A DNA stretch of 64,000 bases from contig NC_134460.1 of the NCBI RefSeq assembly GCF_047948215.1, positions 152,549,320 through 152,613,319 of the forward strand, in the 5' to 3' direction. Below the pieces are notes generated by a model that worked only from the letters and a program-made list of their open reading frames with translations, made no database searches and was not told the DNA's origin. The position numbers and the translations under genes were made by a program. Numbering within the stretch: the first letter of the stretch is position 1; every line of letters begins with the position of its first letter. This document shows positions 45,125 through 56,720 of this stretch, piece by piece. The DNA is from Lycorma delicatula (taxonomy: Eukaryota; Arthropoda; Insecta; Hemiptera; Fulgoridae).

Positions 45125-45215
45125 CCACGAAGTTGATGTAGCCGAATGGTGTAATGCGACAGTCGGCCACGTGCAATAATTAAGCGGTTTAAAACTCACC
45201 AACCAGTTGTTTTTT
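45125..45215 (+). repeat. tRNA-like sequence (degenerate tRNA or SINE head)
   Basis: GTAGCCGAATGGTGTAATGC resembles the A-box region of Ser/Leu-type tRNAs and GGTTTAAAACTCACC a degenerate B box, about 40 bases apart, followed by a T-rich tract. The cloverleaf is not convincing, so a decayed SINE head or tRNA pseudogene is more likely than a working tRNA. Confidence 0.4.
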
Positions 45216-45829
45216 GTTTTCATTCTTTAATGTATGGGAAATGCAGATAAGTAATAATTTCTTATAAACATAGGTACCGGTAATAATTTTAGTCGTTTCG
45301 TTTTTATCACCTTTAACCTCATAAAAGCCGATTCTCAAATCTGAGGGTCTAGTTTATTGTTGTAAAATTCAATTAATCTTTTGATTCTTTTCTTTATTAG
45401 GATACCACGCTTTAAATTATTTCCTACCATTTTGACAATTTTAGACCGTTAAAAAATCCGTAGTGCATTAATAATTAGCTTACAAAAGGTGAAAATGTCA
45501 TACGAAAAGTTATCTTTTATTTGTTTGTAACAAACATCTATTAATATGCTACTGCGCATGCGTAGAAAAACTAATTTTCATAAGTAGAGATCAAAGATCA
45601 ATGCTATTATTAATATCTATCTAAACCAATATATGTAAAAAAAAAACTGATTATTATCTCATCTAATAAATGATTGACACCTAGTAAGGGGAATCCCCTA
45701 AAGTCATAGTCTATAGTATCTTATAATACAATACATTTAATAACTAAGTATGATTTGTGATGTGAGAAACTGTTTGATCGATTAATTTTACTGTATTTTG
45801 CAGCTTTATATGATATTATTTTAGTCTGA
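45216..45829. other. AT-rich DNA, nothing recognised
   Basis: No coding block or family match seen. Confidence 0.45.
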
Positions 45830-47290
45830 GCAAATCTGAAGGAACATATACAATAAAGAATCACATCTTTGCATCCCGTTTTCGCTGAAAGTAATGGTGA
45901 CCGATTGATGAAGAACCTCATCATAACTTTTTTCTTAAATTTACGACATGAAGGAGTAGATTTATTGAAAAATTCATAGTGAAAAGCGGGTTTGAGATGA
46001 ATTAATATATGCGAATTTCGCTCGCGCTAGTATATCAAGAACTGTAGTCGCTAGACGCATGGGACTTGGACATATCGTTCTGGGTAAGCCTTTCAAAATC
46101 GCATCAGAATTGGCCTAGGACGCACCGTTTTTGAGATACGCCTTTTTTTTATTTAATGAAATATATGTCTGACAAATCCCGTTTCTTATTAAAATATAAA
46201 TAAAATAACATCAGCTGTCAACAATTAGCTCTCACAACTATAAAAAATTTTAAATCCACAACACCTGCTTTCTCTGAAAGTAATTATGACTGATTGATGC
46301 ATAACATCGTTATAGGCTTTGCGTCGTCAGTTTAATATACCCGGAAACATCCGTGATAGCTTCTGCGACGATAGCGGGATTTTGGAACGGGTGTTTCTCT
46401 TTTTGCATAGTACCGGGTTACTGCAAAGGATTTAATATGTTCATATATGTTTTACTGTAAGGAGAGTTTTTTAAATAATTTTAACCTTTATTTTCAATTT
46501 CATTTTTTGGTTCTATGTATTTAATTTTACTATCCGGGGAGGGGATTTTTGCTCAGCCCATCGGAGTAAGGTAAGTTTTATATACTTTCTTTAATCTATT
46601 ATTTTAACTTTTATATTTTATCAACTTTGTCTGTGGTATTAGTTTTGAGTTTTATTTTGACTTATTGGCTTGTTTTAGTAAATTTTTATTATACGATTGA
46701 TATTACGTTTACACCTTGTATAGTTTATTATTTCGGAGTTATTTTACCCTTTTACTAATAACTACCGGGCGATGATAATGCCCAGGCGTTTTTCGCCCAC
46801 AAAACAAAAAAAAAATCGTTATAAATTTGCAGCGTTAACTGAACAGCTGTTAGATTATAAAAAGAATAATGATTTTGAAGTTTGAGCCGTAAATAATGAT
46901 CAATGATATAACCCATATCGCTGAAAGTAATGATGGCCTACATCGTCATCATAAATTTAAAATTAATCATGCTGTTTGCAGTTAAAACATATATGTTTTA
47001 CTATGAATTTTTCAGTAAATCAACTATTTCAACGTATAAATTTAACGTGAACCGTTGAATTTAACGTAAATTCTTCACTGAAAGTAACCGTTCTTTAATG
47101 TATTCGAATAAATCAGTGAAAAAATAAGTCCAAAACGGCATCAATTTGATCTTTGATCCCTTAAAAAAATTTATTGGTTCTTTGTTGTAATTTTTCGGGT
47201 CATCTCAACCGGTGTTTTACTATGTATTTTGCAGTGAATGCACTCTTTCAGCGTGAAAATTTAATTGAAAACAGGAAGTAGTTGTGGAAG
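45830..47290. repeat. Zone of diverged repeated modules
   Basis: CTGAAAGTAATGGTGACCGA (about 45884), CTGAAAGTAATTATGACTGA (about 46274), CTGAAAGTAATGATGGCCTA (about 46921) and CTGAAAGTAACCG (about 47084) recur, the first two also followed by TTGATG-A-AAC-TC-T-ATA. A second motif, TGTTTTACTATGAATTTTTC / TGTTTTACTATGTATTTTGC, occurs at about 46995 and 47213. Spacing is irregular. No protein recognised. Confidence 0.5.
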
Positions 47291-47499
47291 GGTGCTTTCC
47301 CTTGAATGTTCCAGCTTTCTGATGACGAAGTCAAAGGTCGATTTATGCCGTATGTGGACATATTAAACTACTGTTAATATTGTTTTAAGTTTGCGGTTTT
47401 CTTATCTAAACTTATTTCTATTAATGTTGAAAAAAGTGATGTTTTTTCTACATGTATTATTATTATTATTATTTATTATTGTGAAGGCCATTTATTACT
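47291..47499. other. Unrecognised AT-rich spacer
   Basis: Contains a short ATT run at about 47456-47480 only. Confidence 0.4.
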
Positions 47500-47870
47500 G
47501 TGTTATTAATAGTAATTGGGCAAATAATTCCAACACTAAGTGTATATAGTTTGTTATTGGATGTAATTCTGAAGGTAATTCGAAATAAAAAATTTAATAC
47601 AGGGCGTGTTACTTTACCTCACTTCATTATTTCCGTGAATTTTCGTTTTTTTAAATTTGATTGCTTAAAACTCGAAAACGAAAACATTTATTGAGAAACG
47701 GTTTTCGGCATCGTTTTTCCTGTAAAACTTTACATTAAAATCATGTATCGCATTTCTTCTACCTTCCTACTTAAAAAAAAAAAAGTTTGATTCAATGTGG
47801 TGGAACCAAGATGGCGGACAAACATTTCAAACACACCATAAAATAGTAATTTTGTAACTACGTTGATCCG
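47500..47870 (-). repeat. Family D repeat, copy 2, minus strand
   Basis: Reversed, it aligns with 35820-36020: CGCCATCTTGGTTCCACC, TTGAATCAAAC, TAAGTAGGAAGGTAGAAG, GAGTTTTAAGCAATCAAATT. A 64-codon open stretch here lies within the repeat and is not a gene. Confidence 0.65.
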
Positions 47871-48744
47871 AACTTGTTTCTAGTTCATAATATTCCTCGA
47901 TTATGTAATATGAAGCTGTTTCCATATTTTAATATCACTTTATAATAAATACAGTAGTATTTAAATATTGAATTGTGAATACAGATTTCGTAATATTTGA
48001 TAACATGCATGTTTGTCTAAAGATATATTTTAGCAAACCGGTTAAGTTTTCATACATCACGTATTTAATTTGGTAACTAAATTTTTGGTTTGAATGCCGC
48101 TACACCTAATTCCTAGATGAAAAATAGTTTAAGGAAATATTCATTCATAACAATTTAAACAAGATTATTATTATTATATTTTTTTAATTTATATTCATTA
48201 CCTGTAGTGCAATTAGTTTAATAATTTTACGTTTTATTATTAAAGCACAAAAAAAAACAAACAATAAGATCCACCGAAGGGCTTGAATAATCTTAAGCTT
48301 ATACAAGTACGTTACAGAACAAAATTCAAGTTTAAAGATAAATGTTATTCATAAAATACTGTAACGGAACGAAAGAACCGGTAAAAAAATGGAAGGGAAA
48401 ATGAAAAAGACATTTATTTAATATTCAGAACGTATGAAGCGTTTTTCAACGTAATAAAATGAATCTATCTAGGTTAAAGGCGACTACAAATCTAAATTCG
48501 CACAATTCAGTATAAACCTCAACCGAGAAAAATACATAAAATTTAACGACTAACTAAGGTTAAGCACTCTACTGTGTTTTATATACATTCGAACGATTAG
48601 ACTTAAACGTGATCAAGAAATTTTTATATTAATCAATATTATTTATGAATCTGTATTTAATATGCACGAGCGGTGATGGAGTTCTGTGTATGACTGTGGG
48701 GGGGGGGGATTTATGAACTACGTTTACTGCAAAATGTATAATAA
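47871..48744. other. AT-rich DNA with an 11-base G run near 48700
   Basis: No coding or repeat-family signal seen. Confidence 0.45.
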
Positions 48745-48860
48745 AATTTCATCCGGAGGTCCTGCGTTCGAATCCCGGTCAAGCATGGCATTTTTCATAC
48801 GCTACATATTCATATCCTACGCACCAGCTTCAAGCTTGTGTGGCGATATCATCATGCAAA
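48745..48860 (+). mobile_element. SINE1 fragment, plus strand
   Basis: TTTCATCCGGAGGTCCTGCG, B box GCGTTCGAATCCCGG, TCAAGCATGGCATTTTTCAT and ACGCTACATATTCAT match the middle and body of SINE1. The A-box part is missing, so it is 5'-truncated. Confidence 0.78.
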
Positions 48861-50042
48861 AGAAAATAAGGTACATACCTATAAGATTTCAGCAATTTTT
48901 TTTTTACGAACAGTATTTACATAGAGGTTTGTTTTTTTGATCAAAGTTATGAATGCAATTTGTTTTAGTTATTTTTAATATAATTTACGTCCTTTATTAA
49001 GTAACTGGTTATCCTTAATTTTTTAATCAGATCGGTAGTATAGTTCGATAGTCGGTAACGTAACTTTCTTTTTAATCTAATTTTAATTTCTATTTAGGCG
49101 ATTTTTCAAATAATCACCAAATCCTAGGTGGGCTTTGATTTTATTTTATCAGATAATGATTATCTTGCACGTGCGTACCTTGAGCGTTACTTCTTTTTTA
49201 TATACTAACCGTTTTTAAATTTATTCTAACTTAATCATCTTCAAGATGAATAATTCTGGTTTGTTTTTCCTGGAACGAATTACTATTTTACCTCTTATTT
49301 ACGTATGAAAAAAAATTAATTAAATAAAGAAAAAGATGACAACTTATTTGCATGAAAAAGACTTAAGAATCTTTTCATACAAATAAAGAGTTTCCATTAG
49401 TACGGCTTACTACGAATTAAAAGAAAACATTTTTAATATTAATTGAAATTTTTATACAAATATACCCTTAATTGTTTTTTTTTTTTTTTCAATAGTTCTA
49501 CAAATAGAAACTTTGTTTTAACAAATGTAACAGTACATTTATACAAAATATTTGTTTAGTAATCATTACCCCTTTCTTAGAAACTAAATATTCTTTTTTA
49601 TAATTTATAATAGCGTAATAACAAAACAAGAGTGGAACATTTTCAAACAAAATCTATTCTTCGTCACGTTGTGCAAATTATTTTTATGATTATTTAATTA
49701 TAATTTTTAATTTAAGTAATTTATTTATAATTTTATAATTTATATATGTTCCGAAAATTCCCCTTCACCACTCTCTCGGCGGCTTGGTTAACGCGCGCTC
49801 GACTACAACCTACCGAGTGAGCGCGAGAAGTTCGATCGTCAAGCAAGTACCTCTGTCGTCACCACGACAGAGTGACGACTGATTTATAGTGACTGATGGT
49901 TTATAGTGACTGATTTTTTTTTATATCAATAGTTTATTAATTATAAGAGTTAAGTTAATTTCAAAATATACACATGCTTATATATATATTTATATATGTA
50001 GTATTAAGTTACTTCTACCTTATTATTAATACGTACTAAACC
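48861..50042. other. AT-rich DNA; small GC-richer patch at 49760-49900
   Basis: 49760-49900 contains CTCTCTCGGCGGCTTGGTTA and GAGCGCGAGAAGTTCGATCG, a 9-bp-arm hairpin at 49851-49872, and the direct repeat TTTATAGTGACTGAT (49892-49932). No identity found for it. Confidence 0.45.
49851..49872. repeat. Hairpin, 9-bp arms, 4-base loop
   Basis: CTCTGTCGT (49851-49859) pairs with ACGACAGAG (49864-49872). Confidence 0.85.
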
Positions 50043-50065
50043 GTATATATATATATATATATCCG

Positions 50066-50095
<30 letters not shown>
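50043..50095. repeat. (TA)n microsatellite at the border of family B
   Basis: TA run with one CCG interruption, directly before the GC-rich family B sequence. Confidence 0.95.
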
Positions 50096-50100
<5 letters not shown>

Positions 50101-50715
50101 CTACCCGGTTGGGTTACGCTTCACTAGCCCTACCGTCTAGCCAGAAGGTTCCGCTCCCTCAACCCACAAGATCATCCCAGATGTTTCCGGCCGCTCCCGT
50201 GGACCAGGGACTGACCCTGTGACTCCAAGGGACCACTCAGGGCTCGTAGAGCTGACCCCGGTTCTCTGAGATGCTCTCCAAGTCGGATATATATATATAT
50301 ATATATATACTAGTCTAGCCAGAGGCATCGGTCCCGGGACCCCCGCAGACAATAACAATTAAGCACTCGGGCTTTATAGAAACCTGAAAAAGAAACTAAA
50401 TTACAAAAGACAGAATAAAAGTAACTACGGTAACTGAAGTACACACACTTTTGACGTGAAAAACTTCACAAATTAATATCTGTTGCCATGGAGACAATAA
50501 TATAACGATGAAGTAAAAGGATTATATTTTTTTCTTTATGAATATGTTTAATTCACAAGTTTACTCCAAAGGGACTAGGGCCTCGGTCTACGGATTACAA
50601 CCTTTCCTAGGATATCACGAATATATCCAGCAAATTTGAAAGCAATCGTCCGGTTGGTGCTCGCTTAATGCGATAACAAATAAACATACAAGTTTACGGC
50701 TTTATATTAATATAA
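50096..50715 (+). repeat. Family B element, copy 2
   Basis: GC-rich first part (50100-50350) with a second TA run at 50286-50310 followed by TCTAGCCAGAGG. Then an AT-rich part shared with 60285-60650: GCTTTATAGAAACCTGAAAA, GTAACTGAAGTACACACAC, GGGACTAGGGCCTCGGTC, GCAAATTTGAAAGCAATCG, GGTTGGTGCTCGC. The GC-rich part differs in detail from 59985-60230 but has the same TAGCCAGA start. No protein recognised. Confidence 0.7.
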
Positions 50716-50831
50716 ATATAAAGCTTGATATGGTATCAGGTATGGGAACTTTTAAATAATCTTTCAACATACTTAAAACATTGAAAAATGAAACTTAGCG
50801 AACGGTCCTAGCTCAAAACGATTTGTAATTT

Positions 50832-51116
50832 CAGTATGAGACCACCCAAACCCCCAAATAATTATGAGGGATTAGCCCAAAAATGTTTCATAAAAGGAGT
50901 AGGTTTGTACAATTTATTAAAGGGTTTACAATATACTATAAGCAGTGGTCTTGTTAAGAAAAATAAATCCTTTTGAAATATGAAAATTTGGTAAATTTAA
51001 TTTTTTTAGTGTTTCCCTGTTGAGCAGTTATTATTTAACAACTGCTGCATTTAAAGTTATTGAGCTGCCCCTTCGTAAGGCTCCTATAGTGCTTGGGGTG
51101 TGGCGGTCTCATACTG
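50832..51116. mobile_element. 285-bp MITE with terminal inverted repeats
   Basis: Left end CAGTATGAGACCACCCAAAC and reverse-complemented right end CAGTATGAGACCGCCACACC agree over most of about 25 bases; the symmetry extends three bases outward (TTT / AAA). No coding capacity. Target duplication not obvious, so the superfamily is unassigned. Confidence 0.8.
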
Positions 51117-51392
51117 AAAAATAGATCCTTTCAAGGTTAAGAGTATTTGTTGGAATTTAATTTTTCTATGTTCAACGGACGATAGGTTTTTTAGCTTTTC
51201 CCATTTTTTATAAAATTTACCAACTCTACTTATATACATGTAAATACATAATTCTATAGAGTTTGCATGCATTATTTCTTTACAAATAATAATTATTTTC
51301 TTCTATTAATTAATTGTTTAAAATGTTTCTGTCTTTCATATTAAAATAAGTAAATATAATCTATTCTTCGTCATACTGTGCAAATTGTATAT

Positions 51393-51439
<47 letters not shown>

Positions 51440-52199
51440 GGATAAATTTAATCGGAAATTATTGAAAGTTGTTTTTATTGTTAGAATTCTTTTTAAAGAG
51501 AAATATTTCAAAAAGTTTTAGAATAATTCGTTAATGCAAGTAAGAAACATGTTGTAGAAATTGGTATCGATTCAACACTTCACTTGTGTTTTCTGTCGTA
51601 AGAGCGAAGTCAACACAATACTGCTACTGACGTTTGGAAATATCAAGCTCTGCCTTATCATCAAAAATAAGTTAAGGAATTATTTTTCTTTAACGATATA
51701 TTTTACGCATAATCGCACAACAATAATGTTTTCATAAACTTAATAAAATGTAAAATGTTTTTCCACGAAACGTTATTATTATTATTATTTTTTCACGCTT
51801 ATCTTTGAAGAGAATAACAAGTAAAAATGAGTTTTTTGTAATTAAAATTTATAATTTTATTTTTAATTATTTTTCATAAGAGTGCTCGATAATATGCATT
51901 GAATAGAGTACATAAATAAATGTATTTTTATTGAAAATTTGATAAAATAACAATTTTATAAAATTTGATATACGATGATATTGACGCTACCAAAATTTTG
52001 CCGTGAATTATTATTTTTAACACGCTGGCACTTTTCTTTCAGCAATAAATAAAATAAATAACGATCTATTTTGATCGGAATATAAAAATATAAAATATTT
52101 ATAAATGAGATCAGCGAGTAGAAGATAAATTATAAATATAAAAAACAAACTATTTGATAAAAAAACAGATTTGTTTAAAGGCCTAACTATTTAAATACA
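51117..52199. other. AT-rich DNA with (TA)n at 51391-51433
   Basis: Apart from the TA run, no coding block or family match seen. Confidence 0.5.
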
Positions 52200-53335
52200 A
52201 ACAGTATAAATAATGTTAAAGTAAATAAATTAAATTAAAAATTTATCGACCGAATAATATTTGCTCCCGTAAAAGAAAATCTTTTACTTCTATTTTAAAT
52301 AAATAGGTGGAAAGATTTTTCAAACGGTTCGGCAGTTTATTATAAATGGCAAAGGAGACATAATAAGGCTCTTTCTCGTAAGTCAAAGTGCCTCGTCCTC
52401 GAGGCGCCTTAAAAACACGCTAAGCTTGTGATCGATCATATATTCTCATATAAAGTACAATGCCATCTCTTATGGCTCCGTAAAAAAGTCAGAACGAGCT
52501 TTTAACATACAAAAATTGGCTGTCACATCATTATCTGGTGCCATTAAATATGAACGGTGAAGACTGATATTTAAGAAATCGAACTTGTTACTTACGTTTG
52601 TGTTTATATTTATGGATGTACAATCTTTGCTAAAAATAATGGTCATTTATTTTTAAATAACATATCCATCTTCACCATGTCAGACAACGAAACGAACCGT
52701 TTTCGTATAACTCATCTCAATACTTCGGTCGACATAAGAGGGCCTTATTACGCTTCCGTTGTCATTTTTTAATAAATTGCCGAATCCTTTGAAAAATATT
52801 TTGGTCAATTTATTTAAAATAATATCCTATCCGGTAAAAGTAAATATTATTATTTTAAAAATCAGTGACCGTTCTTTTATCAAAGACTGTTAATTCATAA
52901 ATATAAATGCAAGGATAAGTTAACTTATTTAATTTTCTAAATATAAATGTACACGGTTCATAATTTTGGGTGCCAGATAATGATCTGATAACCCATTTTG
53001 TATGTGAAAAACTCGTTCTAACTTTTAGAGGTACCTCAAGAGATGACATTATACTTTATAAGTAAATACATGTCGACGTAATAAATATTTAACAATTATG
53101 TGCTTAGTGTTTTCTGAAGGCGCCTCAAAGTAGAACAATACGGCTTGTTACAATCGAAATGTAATATTGCTATATTAAGAGCAAAAAGCTCGATGATGTG
53201 AGAACAACTCAAGACTCCATACCATTTTAGGATTCTTCAATTAAATAAAGCATCGAGGGGCCTCGTTAACACCCCCTCCGACAAGTATGACGACAGAGAG
53301 GCGGCGATGCTATCTCTATAATCTTTAAAATAGGG
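52200..53335 (-). pseudogene. Jockey/CR1-like LINE reverse transcriptase, C-terminal end, minus strand
   Basis: The minus strand gives, in order, a degenerate MVWSLELFSHH region (about 53220, in the position of the YG---WG motif), then CTFIFRKLNKLTYPCIYIYE (about 52960-52890; relatives have C-PLF-KLNILT-P-IYIYE), then after about 400 unmatched bases LTYEKEPYYVSFAIYNKLPN (about 52350; family motif -A-RIYNKLP) and RLKNLSTYLK, ending near 52200 with a YYSVDKFL-like tail. This motif series marks the C-terminus of many Jockey/CR1-group ORF2 proteins. No RT catalytic motif remains. Stops and shifts throughout, plus an insertion or diverged stretch at about 52460-52850. Confidence 0.7.
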
Positions 53336-54349
53336 TTTTTCGACATCACCTTCAGATTAATTTTATTAAATAAATAAAAACGATTTTGGATATATGAATC
53401 GTGTTTAAGAATCCTGAATAAAAATGTAATCTTTTTTGATTACCATTCTTGTTTTTTTTATTGCTCGCATCAAAGTCCTGCAGTAACTACTCTAAAAACA
53501 TTCAGACTTCAGAAGTGGTCCGACCGAGATCAGTTAATCTTGATCAAAAACGACTCATCATTTTTTAATCAAATTTTAATTCGCATATCTAAATTTCAAC
53601 TAAACTGATTCAGTAGTTTGGAGATTTTGAGCCTCATAATTTTATACGTTGGCATATTTATATATAAAACACATCCCGTAAAGTATTTTTCATAATTTAT
53701 TTTATATTTATATTGAAGACTGTTGACCCACACAACCGCCCTTTTTCTATAATAAAATCAAAACACATTCGTTTTTTATATAAAATGCCCAAAAAACACA
53801 ATGTAATAATACAAAAATTAATATTTCATAAAATTAATTTTTATTTAAATATTTTCATATAAATTTTAATTTTCGTCTACACGATACTAAAAATAAAGTA
53901 AGAGAAATTTTAACGTTATATAAATAAAATTGATGTTACAAAGTTTTCACCCGTTTGTATCAGTTATTTTTTGATAATCACTCAAAAACAGCTAAACCGA
54001 ATCAAAATTAATCTCAAACACGTTTGAAATATACAATATCTTTGAACACTAAATATTTATATGGAATCTTTATACCTTATTTGTATAGTCTTTTAGCCTG
54101 ATTTTTCCATACAATGTTGTAAATTTGCATGTAAAAATACTTAAAATAAAATTATTACATTACAATATTACAATAAACCACGGTGATAACTAAAAAATAA
54201 AAAATATTTTTAAATCGCCTACTTAGGCTGCAGTTATAATTATTAAAAACGTTTACCACTTATTAACTAAACAACAAAAAAATCCAGAGAAATAAGCACG
54301 ATTAGAGAAACTTAATCTGCACAATAAAAAAATTCTTGCACAGTTACGG
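53336..54349. other. AT-rich DNA, nothing recognised
   Basis: 53575-53640 (AAATTTCAACTAAACTGATT, CAGTAGTTTGGAGATTTTGA) resembles the wording of families B, C and F but is not placed in any of them. Confidence 0.4.
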
Positions 54350-54725
54350 GCAAGAAAATCGACTTTTCGTTTTCGACATCCTCACTATTTTGCAATCAAA
54401 AAAACACTGATTTTTAGAGTAAACACATTACATACGTTAGATTAACGAAAAGACCCTACAGACAAGCATAGATTATCAACTTACTCACCGCTGTGACTCG
54501 TTGCATAAGCGCGTATGAAAAATAAACAACTTCACAGTTAACATAATCTCCAATTGAGGCTATATTGTCTGTTGTAGATCTTAAATTGAACGTAACTCAA
54601 GAACGACTTAACCAATCTTCATCAAATTCACACGCACAACTACAGAATATCTAAATATTAATGAAATTGATCTACTAATTTTGGATATTTTCGACCCGAA
54701 AGATTTTCTACATAGTCCTGTACTA
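54350..54725 (-). repeat. Family F repeat, copy 2, minus strand
   Basis: Reverse complement aligns with 27905-28345: AAATATCCAAAATTAGTAGA, AAGATTGGTTAAGTCG, GAGTTACGTTCAATTTAAGA, CATACGCGCTTATGCAACGA. About 75% identical by eye. Confidence 0.75.
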
Positions 54726-55094
54726 TTACCTTATATGTAATTTATTTAAGTTTATTTTCCTTTTGATTGAATAAAATTAAATATAATAAAAAGACATATT
54801 TTACTTAAAAATATTACCTTTATTAATATCTTGGTAAGAAATATGGTTCACTACGTAAGAGAATTTCGCGTGATATGTGTATGAATGTATTGTCACCTGA
54901 GGAAGCTTAGAGAATTCTTAGCGAAACGTGTATATATATATATATATGGAAACTACATTTTAAGTGAATGGTATTTTTGTAATCCTCATACTTCAAAACG
55001 TCAAGAAAGTTCATTTTCACCCCCAATCCTGGATTGGGGGTTCGATCGAAAGTAATACCGTACTTTTCTTCAAAATCGATAAAAATGATCGTTT
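54726..55094. other. AT-rich spacer with a short (TA)n at 54931-54947
   Basis: Nothing else recognised. Confidence 0.45.
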
Positions 55095-55385
55095 TAAACA
55101 TATTGCTTTCGATCTAAACATATTGCTTGGTTACAGCGCCTGAAAGATGGAAATTAACTTCATCGCTACTACACAAAACAGACTCGGGGGGCGCACTTTT
55201 AGGATTCCCTAGTACAAAGTTTTTAGTCACGTTCGTTTAATTCCTGTGCAAGTATCATTTTGTACGGGTGTAGGTTTCAATCGGCGAGCAAAATTTGCGT
55301 TACAGATCGATCGGAAATTGTTGGTTCAGAAGCATATTTTCGAACAGAACGGCTTGGAGACTGCTCTATATAATGTTTCTGTCTA
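55095..55385 (-). pseudogene. Mariner/IS630-type transposase, central region, minus strand
   Basis: The minus strand from 55385 reads RQKHYIEQSPSRSVRKYASE, PTISDRSVTQILLAD, a stop, NLHPYKMILAQELNERD, then after shifts VCFV and SDEVNFHLSGAVTKQY. This is the helix-turn-helix linker (SPRRS-RK-A--LGISDRSVRRIL) and the start of the catalytic domain (SDEAHFHLSG-VNKQN; first catalytic Asp retained) of insect mariner-like transposases. About 95 codons remain; the rest is missing. Confidence 0.8.
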
Positions 55386-55451
55386 AAAATATGTTACCAA
55401 TACAAGATGTAAGTATTATCTTAAAATATCTGTAGTAAAATATCACTGCAG

Positions 55452-56044
55452 TACAAAATGCAGGTCAGATCCGGATTAAGCAATAGATAAACAATACAAA
55501 TGACCTGTAATTCGGAGGAGCTCCGCTTAAATACAGGAAAAATAAATAAATTTAAAAAAACATTTTTTAATATTTATCTTTAATAATATAGAATATTATG
55601 TTATTATTTTTAAACAATACAAATAAATGTCATCATAAAAATTGACAAAGTAAAAATCTTTAATAATTGTACTTCCCAAACAACAACATTTTCTACCTCC
55701 TTAATCTTTTCCCTATCTACTTTTATATTCATCTTGAACAAAATATGCATCTTCTACAAAATGCAGGTCAGATCCGGATTAAGCAATAGATAAACAATAC
55801 AAATGACCTGTAATTCGAAGGAGCTCCGCTTAAATACAGGAAAAATAAATAAATTTAAAAAAACATTTTTTAATATTTATTTTATCTTTAATAATATAGA
55901 ATATTATGTTATTATTTTTAAACAATACAAATAAATGTCATCATAAAAATTGACAAAGTAAAAATCTTTAATAATTGTACTTCCCAAACATCAACATTTT
56001 TCTACCTCCGTAATCTTTTCCCTATCTACTTATATATTCATCTT
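55452..56044. repeat. 303-bp tandem duplication across the 3' part of a LINE fragment
   Basis: Unit 1 55452-55754 and unit 2 55755-56044. Identical over long blocks such as GCAGGTCAGATCCGGATTAA and GACCTGTAATTCG-AGGAGCT, differing by a few substitutions and small indels. The last 70 bases of each unit are LINE sequence (CTTCCCAAACA-CAACATTTT); the earlier part is not. Confidence 0.93.
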
Positions 56045-56720
56045 ATATACCTTTGTTCTTGATTATTTTCATGAGGTAGTTCTTGCGTAGGACTTAGTTC
56101 ATTATTTCTTCTAAATCATTTTACTGTCGGCAAGAATTATTATATCGTCGGCAAATCGTAGCATCTTTATCTTTTCACCTTGAACTGTTACTCCGGATCT
56201 AAATTGTTCTTTAACATCATGAACTGCTAGTTCTACGTAAAGATTAAAAAGCAACTGGAATAGGGAACATCCTTCTCGGACACCCTTTTTTATTACGGCT
56301 TATTTCTTATGTTCTTCGATTATTACTGTTCTTAGTTTGGTTCCTGTAAATGATAGCAATTGTTCTTCTATTTCTATACTTGAACCCTAAATTATTTAAA
56401 ATGCTGAACATTTTGTTCCAGTTTACGTTACCAAATGCCTTTTCTAAGTCTATAAATGCTATGCATGTTGATTTATTTTTCTTTAATCTTTTTTTACGAT
56501 TAATCTTAGCGCTAAAATTGCTTTCTTTGTCCCTATACTTTTTCTGAAACCAAATCGGAGTTCTCCTAACACTTCTTCACTCTCCTCTCAATTCTTCTGT
56601 ACAGAATTCTAGTTAAGATTTTTGATGCGTGAGTAGTTAAGCTAATTGTTTTGCATTCTTCACATATATCTGCTCCTGCATACTTTGGTATGACGATTTT
56701 ATTTATTTGTTTACTTTTAT
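55660..56720 (-). pseudogene. RTE-type LINE reverse transcriptase domain, minus strand
   Basis: This is the upstream portion of the same RT seen at 63.2 kb. Minus-strand pieces in order: VIPKYAGADICEECKTISLT (about 56690, normally a D-CSDYRTISL motif), THASKILTRILYRRIE, GELRFGFRKSIGTKKAILAL (Q-GFR---GT motif), KKNKSTCIAFIDLEKAFGNV (about 56470; F-DLEKAFD, first catalytic Asp region kept), VNWNKMFSILNNLGFKYRNR, a shifted KKGCPRRMFPIPVAF region (KGVRQGC-LSP), and degenerate LRFADDI-ILA at about 56160 with the second catalytic pair, then VLRKNYLMKI. Multiple frameshifts. The 3' part after about 55660 is replaced by the duplicated non-LINE unit. Confidence 0.85.

Noticed and set aside
45125..45215. 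Functional tRNA gene
   Set aside because: A- and B-box-like segments are degenerate and no convincing cloverleaf forms; listed only as tRNA-like.
50137..50358. 73-codon minus-strand open frame in GC-rich DNA
   Set aside because: Includes the TA microsatellite (YIYIYIYI) and lies inside family B; not a gene.
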